Numbered from the stretch's first letter, positions 1 through 8,618 are shown. The stretch: DNA of 64,000 bases from Nocardia vulneris (GCF_001613425.1 NZ_BDCI01000018.1:124001-188000), one strand, 5' to 3'. Numbers and translations: made by a program. The notes: generated by a model not told the origin, from the letters alone.

Positions 1-251
1 CTTGAAGGCGGTATCGGTTGTCCGGGTCGCAGCCGACCCCGCGTCGGTCCGGCCCGGGATTCCCCGGCTGAGCAGTATCGGCCGGAAATTTCCCGGAAAA
101 AACGGTGCTGTAATGATCGGCGGACCGAGCCCGATCAAGTGCGCGAACTGTGATCGAGGCAATAGCGTCGGCGCTGTGATCTCGTACGCGCCGATACCAG
201 AATAATCCCATGTTCCAATGGCCATAATCGGGTCGACGATCGGGGGTTCGA

Positions 252-1595
252 GTGGGTGAGGACAAGGTAGCCGCTGCGGTCGACGCCGCCGAGCAGCTGG
301 CCGAGCGCTACCGTTCCCTGGTCGAGCACTCACCCGACGGCATCTGTGTGCACGAGCGCGGCGTCCTCGTCTATGCCAATCCCGCTGCCGTCCGTTTGCT
401 GGCCGCCGGCACCGCCGACGACGTGATCGGCAAGCCGCTCACCCAATTCGTCCACCCCAGCTCGGTCCCGGGGATGCTGGAGCGGATCAGTCACCTCACC
501 ACCAAGGGCGCCGCCTCCCGGCCGACCGAGATGACGCTGGTCCGCCTCGACGGCGCCCCGGTGCCGGTGGAGACCGTCTCGGTGCTCACCGCCTGGCACG
601 ACCGGCTCGCCTACCAGGTGGTCATCCACGACCTCACGGCCCAGCGGCACGCCGAGGCCGCGCAGCAGTTGGCCGAGCAGCACTTCACCACGGTCGTCTC
701 GCAGCTCGAAGAGGGCGTGGTGGTGATCGATACCGAAGGCCGGATCGAATCCATCAACCCGGCGGCCCGGCGCATCTTCGGCGCCGAGGACAGCGACACC
801 ATCATCGGTCAACCGATCGATGCGCTGCCGCTGACCCTGCTCGACGCGAACGCGCAACCGCTGCCGCCGCATCGCCATCCCATCGCCCGCACCCTCGCGA
901 CCGGCGAAACCATCACCGGCTACGTCTTCGGTGTGGACCGGGCCGACGGGCAGCGGCGGTGGCTGTCCGGGAGCAGCAGGCTGCTCAATCCCGACGACAA
1001 GCGCTCCTCGGCGGTGTCCTCCTTCGCCGACATCACCGAGTTCCGGGCCAGCCGGCGGCAACTGGAGTACCAGGCCACGCACGACTCGCTGACCGGACTG
1101 GCGAACCGCTCGCTGATCCTGTCCCAGCTGGCGGGCGCGCTGGCCACCAGCGAAGACCTGCCGGTGTCCACCGTGCTGTTCATCGACCTGGACGGGTTCA
1201 AGGCGATCAACGACACCCTCGGGCACGCGATCGGCGACACGGTGCTGCAGATCGTCGCGCAACGGCTGCAGCGCGCGTTGCGCGGCGACGATATCGTCGG
1301 GCGGCTCGGCGGCGACGAATTCCTGGTGCTGCTCTCCGGCCGGACCCGGCGGGTGGATATCGACGCGCTGGTGGAACGCCTGCGCACCACCATGGCCGAG
1401 CCGATCATCGCGCGCGGGCATCGCATCGAGGTGAACGCCTCGATCGGCGTGGCACCGCTCAGTGTCGGCGACCGGCGCACCCCGGAGGCGGTGCTGCACG
1501 ACGCCGACCTCGCCATGTACCGGGCCAAGCCGTCCGGGCACCGCGAGGGCACGGTCACCAAGGGCCGCCGGCCCAACAGCACGCACGCCTCCTGA
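252..1595 (+). CDS. PAS-PAS-GGDEF diguanylate cyclase
   Basis: Predicted cytosolic diguanylate cyclase that makes cyclic di-GMP from two GTP. The 447-residue protein has no membrane segment. Two PAS-type sensory domains (about residues 20-130 and 140-265) precede a GGDEF domain (about 275-435). The active-site signature RLGGDEF is intact, with GGDEF at 353-357, and the metal-binding FIDLDGFK stretch is present. An RxxD product-inhibition site (RGDD, 344-347) sits exactly five residues before GGDEF, so feedback inhibition is expected. No EAL domain follows, so the protein should only synthesise the messenger. The start is a GTG with a G-rich stretch about ten bases upstream. The 251 bases before it show no convincing gene. 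PAS ligands cannot be read from sequence. Confidence 0.9.
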   Translation: MGEDKVAAAVDAAEQLAERYRSLVEHSPDGICVHERGVLVYANPAAVRLLAAGTADDVIGKPLTQFVHPSSVPGMLERISHLTTKGAASRPTEMTLVRLDGAPVPVETVSVLTAWHDRLAYQVVIHDLTAQRHAEAAQQLAEQHFTTVVSQLEEGVVVIDTEGRIESINPAARRIFGAEDSDTIIGQPIDALPLTLLDANAQPLPPHRHPIARTLATGETITGYVFGVDRADGQRRWLSGSSRLLNPDDKRSSAVSSFADITEFRASRRQLEYQATHDSLTGLANRSLILSQLAGALATSEDLPVSTVLFIDLDGFKAINDTLGHAIGDTVLQIVAQRLQRALRGDDIVGRLGGDEFLVLLSGRTRRVDIDALVERLRTTMAEPIIARGHRIEVNASIGVAPLSVGDRRTPEAVLHDADLAMYRAKPSGHREGTVTKGRRPNSTHAS

Positions 1596-1828
1596 GGCGA
1601 GGGCCGCGCCGATGACCTCGATCACGCCCGCAACTCGAAGACCAACACGCCCGGCGCCGCGACCTGCGCCGGAGTACTGGACGGCATGATTTCGGGTACA
1701 CCAGCGGTTACGGCGAGCGCGCCGCAATCGCAGTAGACTCGACAACTCTGTTTTCCGAGCGTTCGCGTGCGCGGTGTCGACCGCGTGTACCGTTCGCCCG
1801 GCTTCATCGCGGTGACAAGGAGTTCAGT

Positions 1829-4159
1829 TTGCCCGACCTCACTCAGGACCGAGCCGGCTCGTCGGGTCAGGGCAACAGCACCGCGTTGCCCGCTCGTGCG
1901 GACGGCCCGGAGCTGACCCGCGAGACCGAACAGGAACAGGCATACCTCTCGGTGCTCTACGACCGGCTCGACGAAATGCGCGATTACGCGCGCAACCGAT
2001 TACGCACCGTGCTGCTCGAAACCGGCGGCACCCCGCAGGCCCGCAGCGAACGCGAGTCGTTCAGCCAGCTCTACACCGAGGATCTCGCCAAATACGATGC
2101 GGCCGAACACGGTTTGTGTTTCGGCCGGATCGATCTGGCCGACGAATACCGCTACATCGGCAGGCTCGGCATCCTCGACGAGAAAGACGACTACGAGACG
2201 CTGCTGCTGGACTGGCGTGCGCCGCTGGCTCGCCCGTTCTACCTGGCCACCACCGCGGCGCCGGACGGCGTCACCCGGCGCAGGCACATCCGGTCGCGCA
2301 ACCGCAAGGTCACCGCGATCAACGACGAATACCTGGACCTGGACGCCGCGCGCCAGGCGGGCGCACGCGAGGACGACGGCGGAGTCGGCAGCGAGAGCGC
2401 GCTGCTCGCCGCGCTGAACGCCGCCCGCACCGGCCACATGAACGACATCGTCGAGACCATTCAGCACGAGCAGGACGCGATCATCCGGTCCGAGCACAAG
2501 AGCGTGCTGGTGGTGCAGGGCGGCCCCGGTACCGGCAAGACGGCCGTCGCGCTGCATCGCGCCGCGTACCTGCTCTACACCTTCCGCCAGCAGCTCGCGA
2601 AGAGCGGTGTGCTGATCATCGGGCCGAATGCCACCTTCCTCGACTACATCGGGCAGGTACTCCCCTCGCTCGGCGAGACCGGCGTGCTGCTGTCCACGAT
2701 CGGCGATCTGTACCCGGGTGTGAAAGCCACCCGGGAGGATTCGCTGCGCGCGGGCGAGATCAAGGGCTCACTCGACATCCTGGAGGTGCTCAAGCAGGCG
2801 GTCCGCGATCGGCAGGAGGTGCCCGCCGAACCGATCCGGCTCAGCTTCGACGGCTACCCGGTGACGCTGGACCGCAAGATCGCCACCAAGGCGCGCGGGC
2901 GGGCCCGCTCCTCACGCCGCCCGCACAACCTGGCCAAGCCGATCTTCACCAGTTCGGTGATCGACGCGCTCACCGACCAGCTGGCCGAAACCATGGGCGC
3001 GGATCTCTCCGGCGGACCGAGCTTACTGAGCCGGACGGATTTGGCCGAGATCCGCGACGAGATGCGGGCCGATCAGGAGATCCAGCGGGCCATCGGCAAG
3101 CTGTGGCCGCTGCTGTCCCCACAGGAAGTGCTCGCCGATCTGCTGGCCGACCCGAAACGGCTCGACCGCGCGGGCAGCAGCCTGGACCCGGCCGACCGCG
3201 CCGAACTGGTGCGCTCGGACGACGGCACCTTCAGCGCGGCCGATGCGCCGCTGCTGGACGAACTGGCCGAGCTGCTCGGCGTCGACGATGCCGAGGAGCG
3301 CGAACGAGCCCGCCGCCGCTGGCGCGCCCAGCTGGCCGAGGCGCAGGACGCGCTCGACATCCTGACCGGTTCCGCGCCACAGGATCTCGAAGACGAACTC
3401 GACCCGGAAATCCTGATGGCCTACGACCTGATCGACGCGAGCCAGCTCGCCGAGCGGCAAGATGTGCGCACCAGGCAGACCACCGCCGAACGCGCCGCGG
3501 GCGACCGCACCTGGACCTACGGCCACGTCATCGTGGACGAGGCACAGGAACTTTCGGAGATGGCATGGCGAATGGTGATGCGGCGCATCCCGAATCGCTG
3601 GATCACCGTGGTCGGCGATGTCGCGCAGACCGGCGACCCGGCCGGGGCGTCCTCCTGGCAGCGGATGCTGGAACCCTATGTGGCCAAACGCTGGAAGCTC
3701 ACCGAGCTGACGGTCAACTACCGCACGCCGGCCGAGATCATGGACGTGGCCGCGGATGTCCTCGCCGCGATCGATCCGGACGCGACGGCCCCGCGCTCGG
3801 TCCGCGAAACCGGAAACCCGCCGCGCGGATATCGGGTGGATCCGTCCGGCGTACGCGACGAGGTGGCCCGACTGATCGCGACGGAGACCGGCCCGGGCAC
3901 CACCGCGGTGATCGCGCCGCACGCGTCGATCGAGGAGCTGGCCGAACTCGCCGGCGAATCGGTGCGGGTGCTGACCGTGCACGACGTGAAGGGCCTGGAA
4001 TTCGACGCGGTCTACCTGGTCGAACCGCACGCCATTCTGGACGAGTCACCGCGCGGACTCAACGACCTCTACGTCGCGCTGACCCGCGCGACCCAGCGGT
4101 TGGGCGTGGTCCACAGCGCGGACCTGCCGGACGTGCTCGGCGCGCTGCTGGTCGAATGA
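1829..4159 (+). CDS. helD: HelD-like UvrD/Rep-superfamily ATPase (RNA polymerase recycling factor)
   Basis: A 776-residue superfamily 1 ATPase of the HelD/HelR type. In actinobacteria and Bacillus these proteins pull stalled RNA polymerase off DNA, and some actinobacterial members give rifamycin tolerance. Visible motifs are Walker A GGPGTGKT at 231-238, a Walker B HVIVDEAQEL near 567-576, an NYRTPAEI motif near 630 and the motif V/VI region TVHDVKGLEF near 715-730. An acidic, charged insertion lies between the two ATPase halves, and the N-terminal 200 residues carry the coiled-coil arm typical of the family. The TTG start follows AAGGAG at six bases. I looked for the rifamycin-associated inverted repeat upstream and did not see it, so rifampicin induction is not supported. 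The stop codon overlaps a 61-bp palindrome. Confidence 0.85.
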   Translation: MPDLTQDRAGSSGQGNSTALPARADGPELTRETEQEQAYLSVLYDRLDEMRDYARNRLRTVLLETGGTPQARSERESFSQLYTEDLAKYDAAEHGLCFGRIDLADEYRYIGRLGILDEKDDYETLLLDWRAPLARPFYLATTAAPDGVTRRRHIRSRNRKVTAINDEYLDLDAARQAGAREDDGGVGSESALLAALNAARTGHMNDIVETIQHEQDAIIRSEHKSVLVVQGGPGTGKTAVALHRAAYLLYTFRQQLAKSGVLIIGPNATFLDYIGQVLPSLGETGVLLSTIGDLYPGVKATREDSLRAGEIKGSLDILEVLKQAVRDRQEVPAEPIRLSFDGYPVTLDRKIATKARGRARSSRRPHNLAKPIFTSSVIDALTDQLAETMGADLSGGPSLLSRTDLAEIRDEMRADQEIQRAIGKLWPLLSPQEVLADLLADPKRLDRAGSSLDPADRAELVRSDDGTFSAADAPLLDELAELLGVDDAEERERARRRWRAQLAEAQDALDILTGSAPQDLEDELDPEILMAYDLIDASQLAERQDVRTRQTTAERAAGDRTWTYGHVIVDEAQELSEMAWRMVMRRIPNRWITVVGDVAQTGDPAGASSWQRMLEPYVAKRWKLTELTVNYRTPAEIMDVAADVLAAIDPDATAPRSVRETGNPPRGYRVDPSGVRDEVARLIATETGPGTTAVIAPHASIEELAELAGESVRVLTVHDVKGLEFDAVYLVEPHAILDESPRGLNDLYVALTRATQRLGVVHSADLPDVLGALLVE

Positions 4160-4218
4160 TCACCAGGTAATGGTGGCGGCAGCCTCTCGGCCGATGCCGC
4201 CACCATTACCTGGTGATC
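4158..4218. repeat. 61-bp dispersed palindrome, copy 1
   Basis: Perfect inverted repeat with two 24-bp arms (left arm starts GATCACCAGGTAATGG) around a 13-base loop. It begins inside the helD stop codon. A second copy, 59 of 61 bases identical including the loop, lies at 54907-54967. The hairpin could act as a terminator between helD and the convergent stress-protein gene. However, the other copy sits between two divergent genes, which argues for a dispersed repetitive element. Confidence 0.9.
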
Positions 4219-4234
4219 GCCTGTCCAGATGACG

Positions 4235-4272
4235 CGAAAGGCTCCGCATCGGGTGCGATGCGGAGCCTTTCG
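4235..4272 (-). terminator. Hairpin terminator of the universal stress gene
   Basis: Perfect 16-bp stem (arm CGAAAGGCTCCGCATC) with a six-base loop, 13 bases beyond the stop codon of the minus-strand stress-protein gene. The outer AAAG/CTTT ends make it usable in both directions, so it may also back up helD termination. Confidence 0.8.
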
Positions 4273-4285
4273 GGTAGCGGGTGGG

Positions 4286-4750
4286 TCAGCGCACGGTGTG
4301 CACGATGAGCACGTCCGAGCGGGACTTGCGGGCCACGTCCGAGGGGACGGAGCCGAGCAGGCGACCGGTCAGGGTGTTCAAGCCACGGTTACCGACGACG
4401 AGCAGGTCGGCGTCGACCTCCTTGGTCAGCGTCAGCAGGGACTCGACCGGCTCGCCGACCACGGCGCGCTCGACGATGTCCACCGCGCCCGCGGCGGCGG
4501 CCTTGTCCCGCGCGGTGCGCAGGATCTCGTTGGTGGGGGCGGACCCGCGCACCTGGTAGGCCTCTTCCTTCAGGACATCGGCGGCCGCGGCCACGTCACG
4601 ATCGTCGGTGGGGTAGTAAGCACACGCGATGACCAGGGTCGCGGCGGACACTCCAGCCAGCGCGGCGGCCTTCTCGACGGCGACGTACGACGAGTCCGAG
4701 CCATCGGTACCGACGACGATCGTCCGGTAGGCGGTCATTCTCTCCTCCAA
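4286..4750 (-). CDS. Universal stress protein (UspA family)
   Basis: Single-domain Usp fold of 154 residues. The nucleotide-binding signature G-2x-G-9x-G-S is intact near the C-terminus (G-NR-G-LNTLTGRLL-GS), which marks the ATP-binding subgroup found in many copies in mycobacteria. The N-terminus, YRTIVVGTDGSDSS, is the usual first strand and P-loop-like turn. These proteins are cytosolic homodimers linked to hypoxia, stress and persistence, and a substrate reaction is not known. The ATG start follows a GGAG-containing leader. The gene stands alone, convergent with helD, and ends at a strong hairpin. Nothing around it points to a particular stress. Confidence 0.9.
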   Translation of the reverse strand: MEERMTAYRTIVVGTDGSDSSYVAVEKAAALAGVSAATLVIACAYYPTDDRDVAAAADVLKEEAYQVRGSAPTNEILRTARDKAAAAGAVDIVERAVVGEPVESLLTLTKEVDADLLVVGNRGLNTLTGRLLGSVPSDVARKSRSDVLIVHTVR

Positions 4751-5039
4751 GTTATGAAGTGGTCACGTTGCCCACGCCGGTGCACCCGCACAGACGCGGC
4801 ACCGGCGCAGCGACTTGCGTCGACCCTAGCGGCAAACGGAGTGGAAATATCAGAAATCGCAACACATCACATCGGCGGTGTCCGGGCATTCATGCCACAG
4901 GTTCGCGGGGAAATGTCGCGAGGGCCCGAGTAACCAGGCCGGACACAAATGCGGGGTCGGCAAACTGTGATCCAGCACAACAATGGTGAACCGTCTTGTC
5001 CCCCTGGGATATTCGTCACACACCAGGGGCGATGGAACG
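4751..5039. other. Intergenic region without recognised gene
   Basis: Upstream region of the minus-strand stress gene. Codon bias is weak in all frames and no start has a ribosome site. It presumably carries the usp promoter, but I cannot fix a -10/-35 pair with confidence. Confidence 0.5.
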
Positions 5040-5090
5040 CCGATCGGCCCGCCGCGGCGCGTAAATCACGCGCCGGGACGGGCCGATCGG
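5040..5090 (-). terminator. Hairpin terminator after the 19-codon micro-gene
   Basis: Long imperfect hairpin with outer arms CCGATCGGCCCG and CGGGCCGATCGG and an inner GC-rich stem closing on a short AT-containing loop. It lies 19 bases after the stop codon of the small minus-strand reading frame, which supports that frame being a transcribed gene. Confidence 0.65.
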
Positions 5091-5109
5091 GCTCGGTACT
5101 GACGAGCTA

Positions 5110-5169
5110 TCAGGGCCACTGCCGGTAGTTCGCCCAAAATAAGCCCAGAATCGCTCCGATGATGTCCAT
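5110..5169 (-). CDS. 19-residue hydrophobic micro-protein
   Basis: Tiny frame encoding MDIIGAILGLFWANYRQWP. Support: an ATG start behind a strong GGGAGAAGG site at proper spacing, a hydrophobic N-terminal half long enough to insert in or lie on the membrane, an aromatic-basic C-terminus, and a terminator hairpin shortly after the stop. It lies 55 bases after the doxX stop in the same direction and could share its transcript. No function is known to me. It could also be the visible part of a regulatory leader. Confidence 0.5.
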   Translation of the reverse strand: MDIIGAILGLFWANYRQWP

Positions 5170-5224
5170 GCCTACCTTCTCCCTGCACTAAAAGGACGCG
5201 CAATATTAGCGCGCCGCACAGGGT

Positions 5225-5638
5225 TCAGAGGTCGAAAAGCGGTCCGGTGATGGTCAATCCGAGGTCGTCGACATGAGCGAAGAACGCGAACAGCATCAAC
5301 GCGGCGCCGCCGAGGGCCACGTCCTTGTTGAAGCTGATCATCTCCATCTGCTTGGCCTGGGCGTCGGTCTCCTTCCAGAACGCGTGCATCAGCACCGCGG
5401 TGACCACCAGCAACACCGCGAGCACCAGTGCGCCCAGATCCGCCCACACCCCGAGCAGAATGCTGAGCCCGCCCAGCGCGAACAGCGCACCCGACCCGAG
5501 CACCGACAGCTTGGCCATCGGCAGACCCCGGCTCTCGGCATAGCCCGCCATCGCGTCGGTCTGCATGAAATGCCCGGCGCCCGAGCTCAGGAACAACACC
5601 GCGAACAACACCCGTCCGATCAACACCACGACATCCAT
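5225..5638 (-). CDS. DoxX family membrane protein
   Basis: A 137-residue integral membrane protein with four hydrophobic segments, typical of DoxX (DoxD-like) proteins. The opening segment VVVLIGRVLFAVLFLSSGAGHF carries the family Gly-x-x-His turn. Mycobacterial DoxX is associated with oxidative-stress and thiol complexes with SseA and SodA; other members sit in quinone or thiosulfate oxidation systems. The start was placed at the ATG behind an AAGGAG site at 5644-5649. The longer upstream frame would bury that site and runs through non-coding sequence. The gene lies behind the AraC regulator in the same direction, about 110 bases away. The substrate is unknown. Confidence 0.8.
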   Translation of the reverse strand: MDVVVLIGRVLFAVLFLSSGAGHFMQTDAMAGYAESRGLPMAKLSVLGSGALFALGGLSILLGVWADLGALVLAVLLVVTAVLMHAFWKETDAQAKQMEMISFNKDVALGGAALMLFAFFAHVDDLGLTITGPLFDL

Positions 5639-5746
5639 GTCCAGCTCCTTGTTTGGCTGACGGTAGGTAGTGCAACATTCAACTAGCGGCTCGGAGGGGT
5701 ATTTCCCCAGCCCCGGTCGAATGGTCGAATACGGTCGGCTCGGCAA

Positions 5747-6637
5747 CTACGTCCTGGTCGGCAGGACCTTCGCCGTAACCTCGTTGCGCGAGCGTAGCGA
5801 ATTCTTGGCGTATTCCAGTGGAGCCATTCCGACTTCCGCGGTGAACTCGCGCGAGAAGTGCGCCTGATCGAAGTATCCCAGCTCGGCGGCCAACATGGCG
5901 AGATCTTCGGTGCGGCCGCGGGCGAGCAGTTCCGCGCCGTCCTGCAAGCGGTAACGACGCAGCACCCACTTGGGTCCGGCGCCGACGTAGCGGCGGAACA
6001 TGCGCTGCAGGGTGCGCATCGAAACGTCGAAGCGCTCGGTGATCTGATCCACCCTGGTCAACTCCTGGTCCCGGGCGATCGCCTCGACGATGCGCAACAC
6101 CAGCGGGTAGGTCGGGTCCGCCGGGGTGCAGCGCGGCGCGAGGAAATCCTCGAGCACGCTGCGGCGCTGCTCGTCGGTGGTCGCGTCCAGGACCCGCTCG
6201 ATCAGGTCGCCCGCGTCGGGCAGCACCTCGGTCAACGGGACGGAGGTATCGCGGAAGGACCCGACATCCAAACCCGTGAACGCGCCGAAACCGCCGGCCC
6301 GGAAGCGCACACCGAAAGTCTCCCCCACCCCGCTGAGCTCGCGGACGAACTTCGTCGTACACACTCCGGTGACGAAACCGCCTGTACGCGTTGCCGATCG
6401 CTCGAACGTGACGTTCACGCTGGGATAGGGCAGCACCTGCGCGTGGTACGGCGGCCGGTCGCGCAGATCCCAGCGCACCGACCAGTACCACTCGACGAAA
6501 CGACCGACCACCGGCCCCGCGGGCAGCCGCGCCAGCGAGCGGTACTTCGCCTGTTCGTCCGGGTGCAGGATGCCGGTGGTATCCACGGCGGTCACCGGGT
6601 TGGGTGCGGGCGGATCGAACGCGGTACTACCGGACAT
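5747..6637 (-). CDS. AraC family transcriptional regulator
   Basis: A 296-residue regulator. The N-terminal half (about 30-170) matches the DUF6597-type domain seen before AraC helix-turn-helix domains in actinobacteria. The C-terminal 100 residues hold two helix-turn-helix motifs: VDQITERFDVSMRTLQRMF and the conserved second motif LGYFDQAHFSREF. The gene is divergent from the VOC-fold gene at 6693, with only about 55 bases between starts, so it probably controls that gene and itself. The doxX gene follows downstream in the same direction. The inducer cannot be inferred. Confidence 0.85.
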   Translation of the reverse strand: MSGSTAFDPPAPNPVTAVDTTGILHPDEQAKYRSLARLPAGPVVGRFVEWYWSVRWDLRDRPPYHAQVLPYPSVNVTFERSATRTGGFVTGVCTTKFVRELSGVGETFGVRFRAGGFGAFTGLDVGSFRDTSVPLTEVLPDAGDLIERVLDATTDEQRRSVLEDFLAPRCTPADPTYPLVLRIVEAIARDQELTRVDQITERFDVSMRTLQRMFRRYVGAGPKWVLRRYRLQDGAELLARGRTEDLAMLAAELGYFDQAHFSREFTAEVGMAPLEYAKNSLRSRNEVTAKVLPTRT

Positions 6638-6692
6638 CGTGCTGTCGCTTTCTTACAAGACCGGCCGGTCGTGGGCGACCAGTATCGGTGCC

Positions 6693-7160
6693 ATGACCGA
6701 CACCGTGAACCCCATCGCCGACGGCTACCACTCGATCACCTGCTTCCTCGCTGTCGGAGACGCGAACAAGGCCATCGACTTCTACACCGCCGTATTCGGC
6801 GCCGAACTGCTCAGCCGCAACGACCTGCCCGACGGACAGCCCGCGCACGCCGAACTGAAGATCGGCGATTCCACCCTGCAACTCGGCATGCCGATACCCG
6901 ACAACAACGTGCTCGCCCCGAACGGCGAATGGGTGCACACCTCGATCGTGCACTACTGCCCCGACGTCGACAGCGTCATCGCCCGCGCCCTCGCACACGG
7001 CGCCCGCAGCGCCGAAGAACCGCAGACCTTCGTCACCGGCGACCGCTTCGCCGTCATCATCGACCCCTTCGGCCACCGCTGGGCCGTCCTCACCAAGGTC
7101 GAAAACGTCTCCCGCGAAGAAGCCGACCGCCGCGTCAACGAATGGCTCGCCACCCAGTAA
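6693..7160 (+). CDS. VOC (glyoxalase/PhnB-like) superfamily protein
   Basis: A 155-residue protein of the vicinal-oxygen-chelate fold. Two beta-alpha-beta-beta-beta modules are visible, from YHSITCFLAVGDANKAIDFY (module 1) to the C-terminal DPFGHRWAVLTK, which is the conserved ending of PhnB-like and 'glyoxalase/bleomycin resistance' relatives. These are usually small cytosolic dimers that bind metal or hydrophobic ligands, and the reaction is rarely predictable. I chose the ATG at 6693 because homologues begin just before the YHSIT strand and the upstream frame overlaps the divergent regulator. It is probably controlled by the adjacent AraC protein. It ends at the edge of the repeat array. 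Confidence 0.8.
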   Translation: MTDTVNPIADGYHSITCFLAVGDANKAIDFYTAVFGAELLSRNDLPDGQPAHAELKIGDSTLQLGMPIPDNNVLAPNGEWVHTSIVHYCPDVDSVIARALAHGARSAEEPQTFVTGDRFAVIIDPFGHRWAVLTKVENVSREEADRRVNEWLATQ

Positions 7161-7184
7161 CCCCCGGCGACCTCCACCAGCCCC

Positions 7185-8618
7185 GCACCCCTTCCATTCC
7201 GAACCACCGCGTGTCCCACGGCAAGTCGAGGTGCGCAAACACAGAAAAGGTGCGGGGCGCACCCAAACCCGCCCGCCACACCGCAGCACCGCCAGGCCCG
7301 GACCGGCCTTCGGCATCCGCACCGGCCCTGGCACCCGTCCCGGCGCCTGCACCTGCCTCCGCTCCTGGCACTTGCACCAACTTCGCACCCCTTCTGCCCC
7401 GAACCACGGCGTGTCCCACAGCAAGTCGAGGTGCGCGAACCCAGAGAAGGTGCGCGGATACACCCCAAACCCCGCGCCACATCGCAGCGCCGGCAGGCGC
7501 GGCCCGGCCCCCAGCTCCCGGACCCGGACCCGGACCCGGACCCGGACCCGGACCCGGACCGACCCTGGTACCTCCACCCGTCACCACACCGACAGCCTCC
7601 ACCAGACCCCGCACCCCTTCCATTCCGAACCACTGCGTGTTTCACGGCATGTCAGGGTGCGCGAACACAGAAAGGGTGCGAACCGCACCACAAACCCGCG
7701 CGGCACAACGCAGCGCCGCCAGGCGCGGCCCGCCTTCAGTGCCTGCACCTGCACCCGCCTTCGCACCCGCACCTCGGCAAGCCCACGCACCCCTACGGTG
7801 CCAAACACCGCGTGTCGCACGGCAAGTCAGAGTGCGCGAACACAGAAAGGGTGCGAACGCACCACAAACCCGCACGCCACCTCGCAGCGCCGTCAGGTGC
7901 CGCCCGGCCTTCCACTCCCCAACCGCACCAGCACCAGCCGTGCCACCTCCACCCGTCTCCGCCAGGTGCCGCCCCGGCCTTCCGCTCTCGCACCGGCCCA
8001 CCACCTGCACCCGTCTCGGCACTAGCACCCCACCTGCACCGGCCTCCAGTCGGGCACTTCCATCAGCCGCACCCTTTCTGCACCCAACCACCGCGTGTCG
8101 CACGGCAAGTCGGGGTGCGCGAACACAGAAAGGGTGCGGATGCACCGCAAACCCGCGCGCCACCGCCCCGCCGCCAGGCGCGGCCCAGCCTTCAGCTCCC
8201 GCACCCTTTCTGCAACGAACCACGGCGTCTCACGGCAAGCCGAGGTGCACGGCCCAGCGTCAGCAGCTCCACGGCCCTGGCAGCCGCACCCGACTCCGCA
8301 CTGACTTCGCCGCCAACTCCGCACCCCTTCTGCGCCCAACCACGGCGTGTCCCGCGGCATGTCAGGGTGCGCGATCACAGAAAGGGTGCGGACGCACCAC
8401 AAACCCGCGCGGTACCTCGCAGCGCCGCCGAATGCCGCCCGGCCTTGCGCTCCCCCAACCGCACCAGCACCAGCCCTGCCACCTCCACCCGTCTCCGCAC
8501 TAGCAAGCACCCCACCTGCACCGACCTCCAGTCAGCACTTCCATCAGCCGCACCCCTTCTGCACCCAACCACCGCGTGTCCCACGGCAAGTCAGGGTGCG
8601 CGAACACAGAAAGGGTGC
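7185..8618. repeat. Array of eight 69-bp palindromic repeats with homologous spacers
   Basis: Eight copies of one element at 7185-7253, 7385-7453, 7611-7679, 7787-7854, 8069-8137, 8201-8249 (truncated), 8321-8389 and 8550-8618. Complete copies are 68-69 bases. Each begins GCACCC(C/T)TTCTG and ends CAGAAAGGGTGC, which are inverted repeats of each other, with an inner CACCGCGTGTC-x-CACGGCAAGTC core and an inner GGGTGC-CGAACA segment. About 50 further bases on the right (CAAACCCGC...CGCAGCGCCG) are conserved too. Start-to-start distances run from 120 to 282 bases. All frames are open through the array because the sequence lacks stops, but it lies between two convergent gene ends with no start signals, so I treat it as non-coding. 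Confidence 0.9.
7517..7560. repeat. Hexanucleotide tandem repeat (CCCGGA)7
   Basis: Seven perfect copies of CCCGGA plus two bases, within the spacer between 69-bp repeat copies 2 and 3. Pure short tandem repeats like this are prone to slippage, so its length may vary between isolates. Confidence 0.95.

Noticed and set aside
2..205. Plus-strand 67-codon frame at the window start.
   Set aside because: Codon bias is weak, it begins at the window edge and has no recognisable product.
330..1745. Long antisense frame over the diguanylate cyclase gene (and similar antisense frames over helD, uvrB, mmpL and rpsA).
   Set aside because: Mirror-image open frames arise from GC3 bias; the sense strands carry unmistakable domains.
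1680..1828. Rifamycin-associated element upstream of the HelD-like gene.
   Set aside because: I searched by eye for the long inverted repeat reported before rifamycin-induced genes and did not find it.
5858..8503. An 881-codon open frame on the plus strand across the AraC gene antisense and the repeat array.
   Set aside because: It is antisense to a clear AraC regulator, runs out of frame through the VOC gene and then through stop-poor repeats; no ribosome site or domain. An artefact of GC-rich DNA.
7185..8618. Resemblance of the array to CRISPR or to integron attC sites.
   Set aside because: Repeats are 69 bp, spacers are 50-213 bases and homologous to each other, there are no cas genes, and no attC-type GTTRRRY core or integrase is present.
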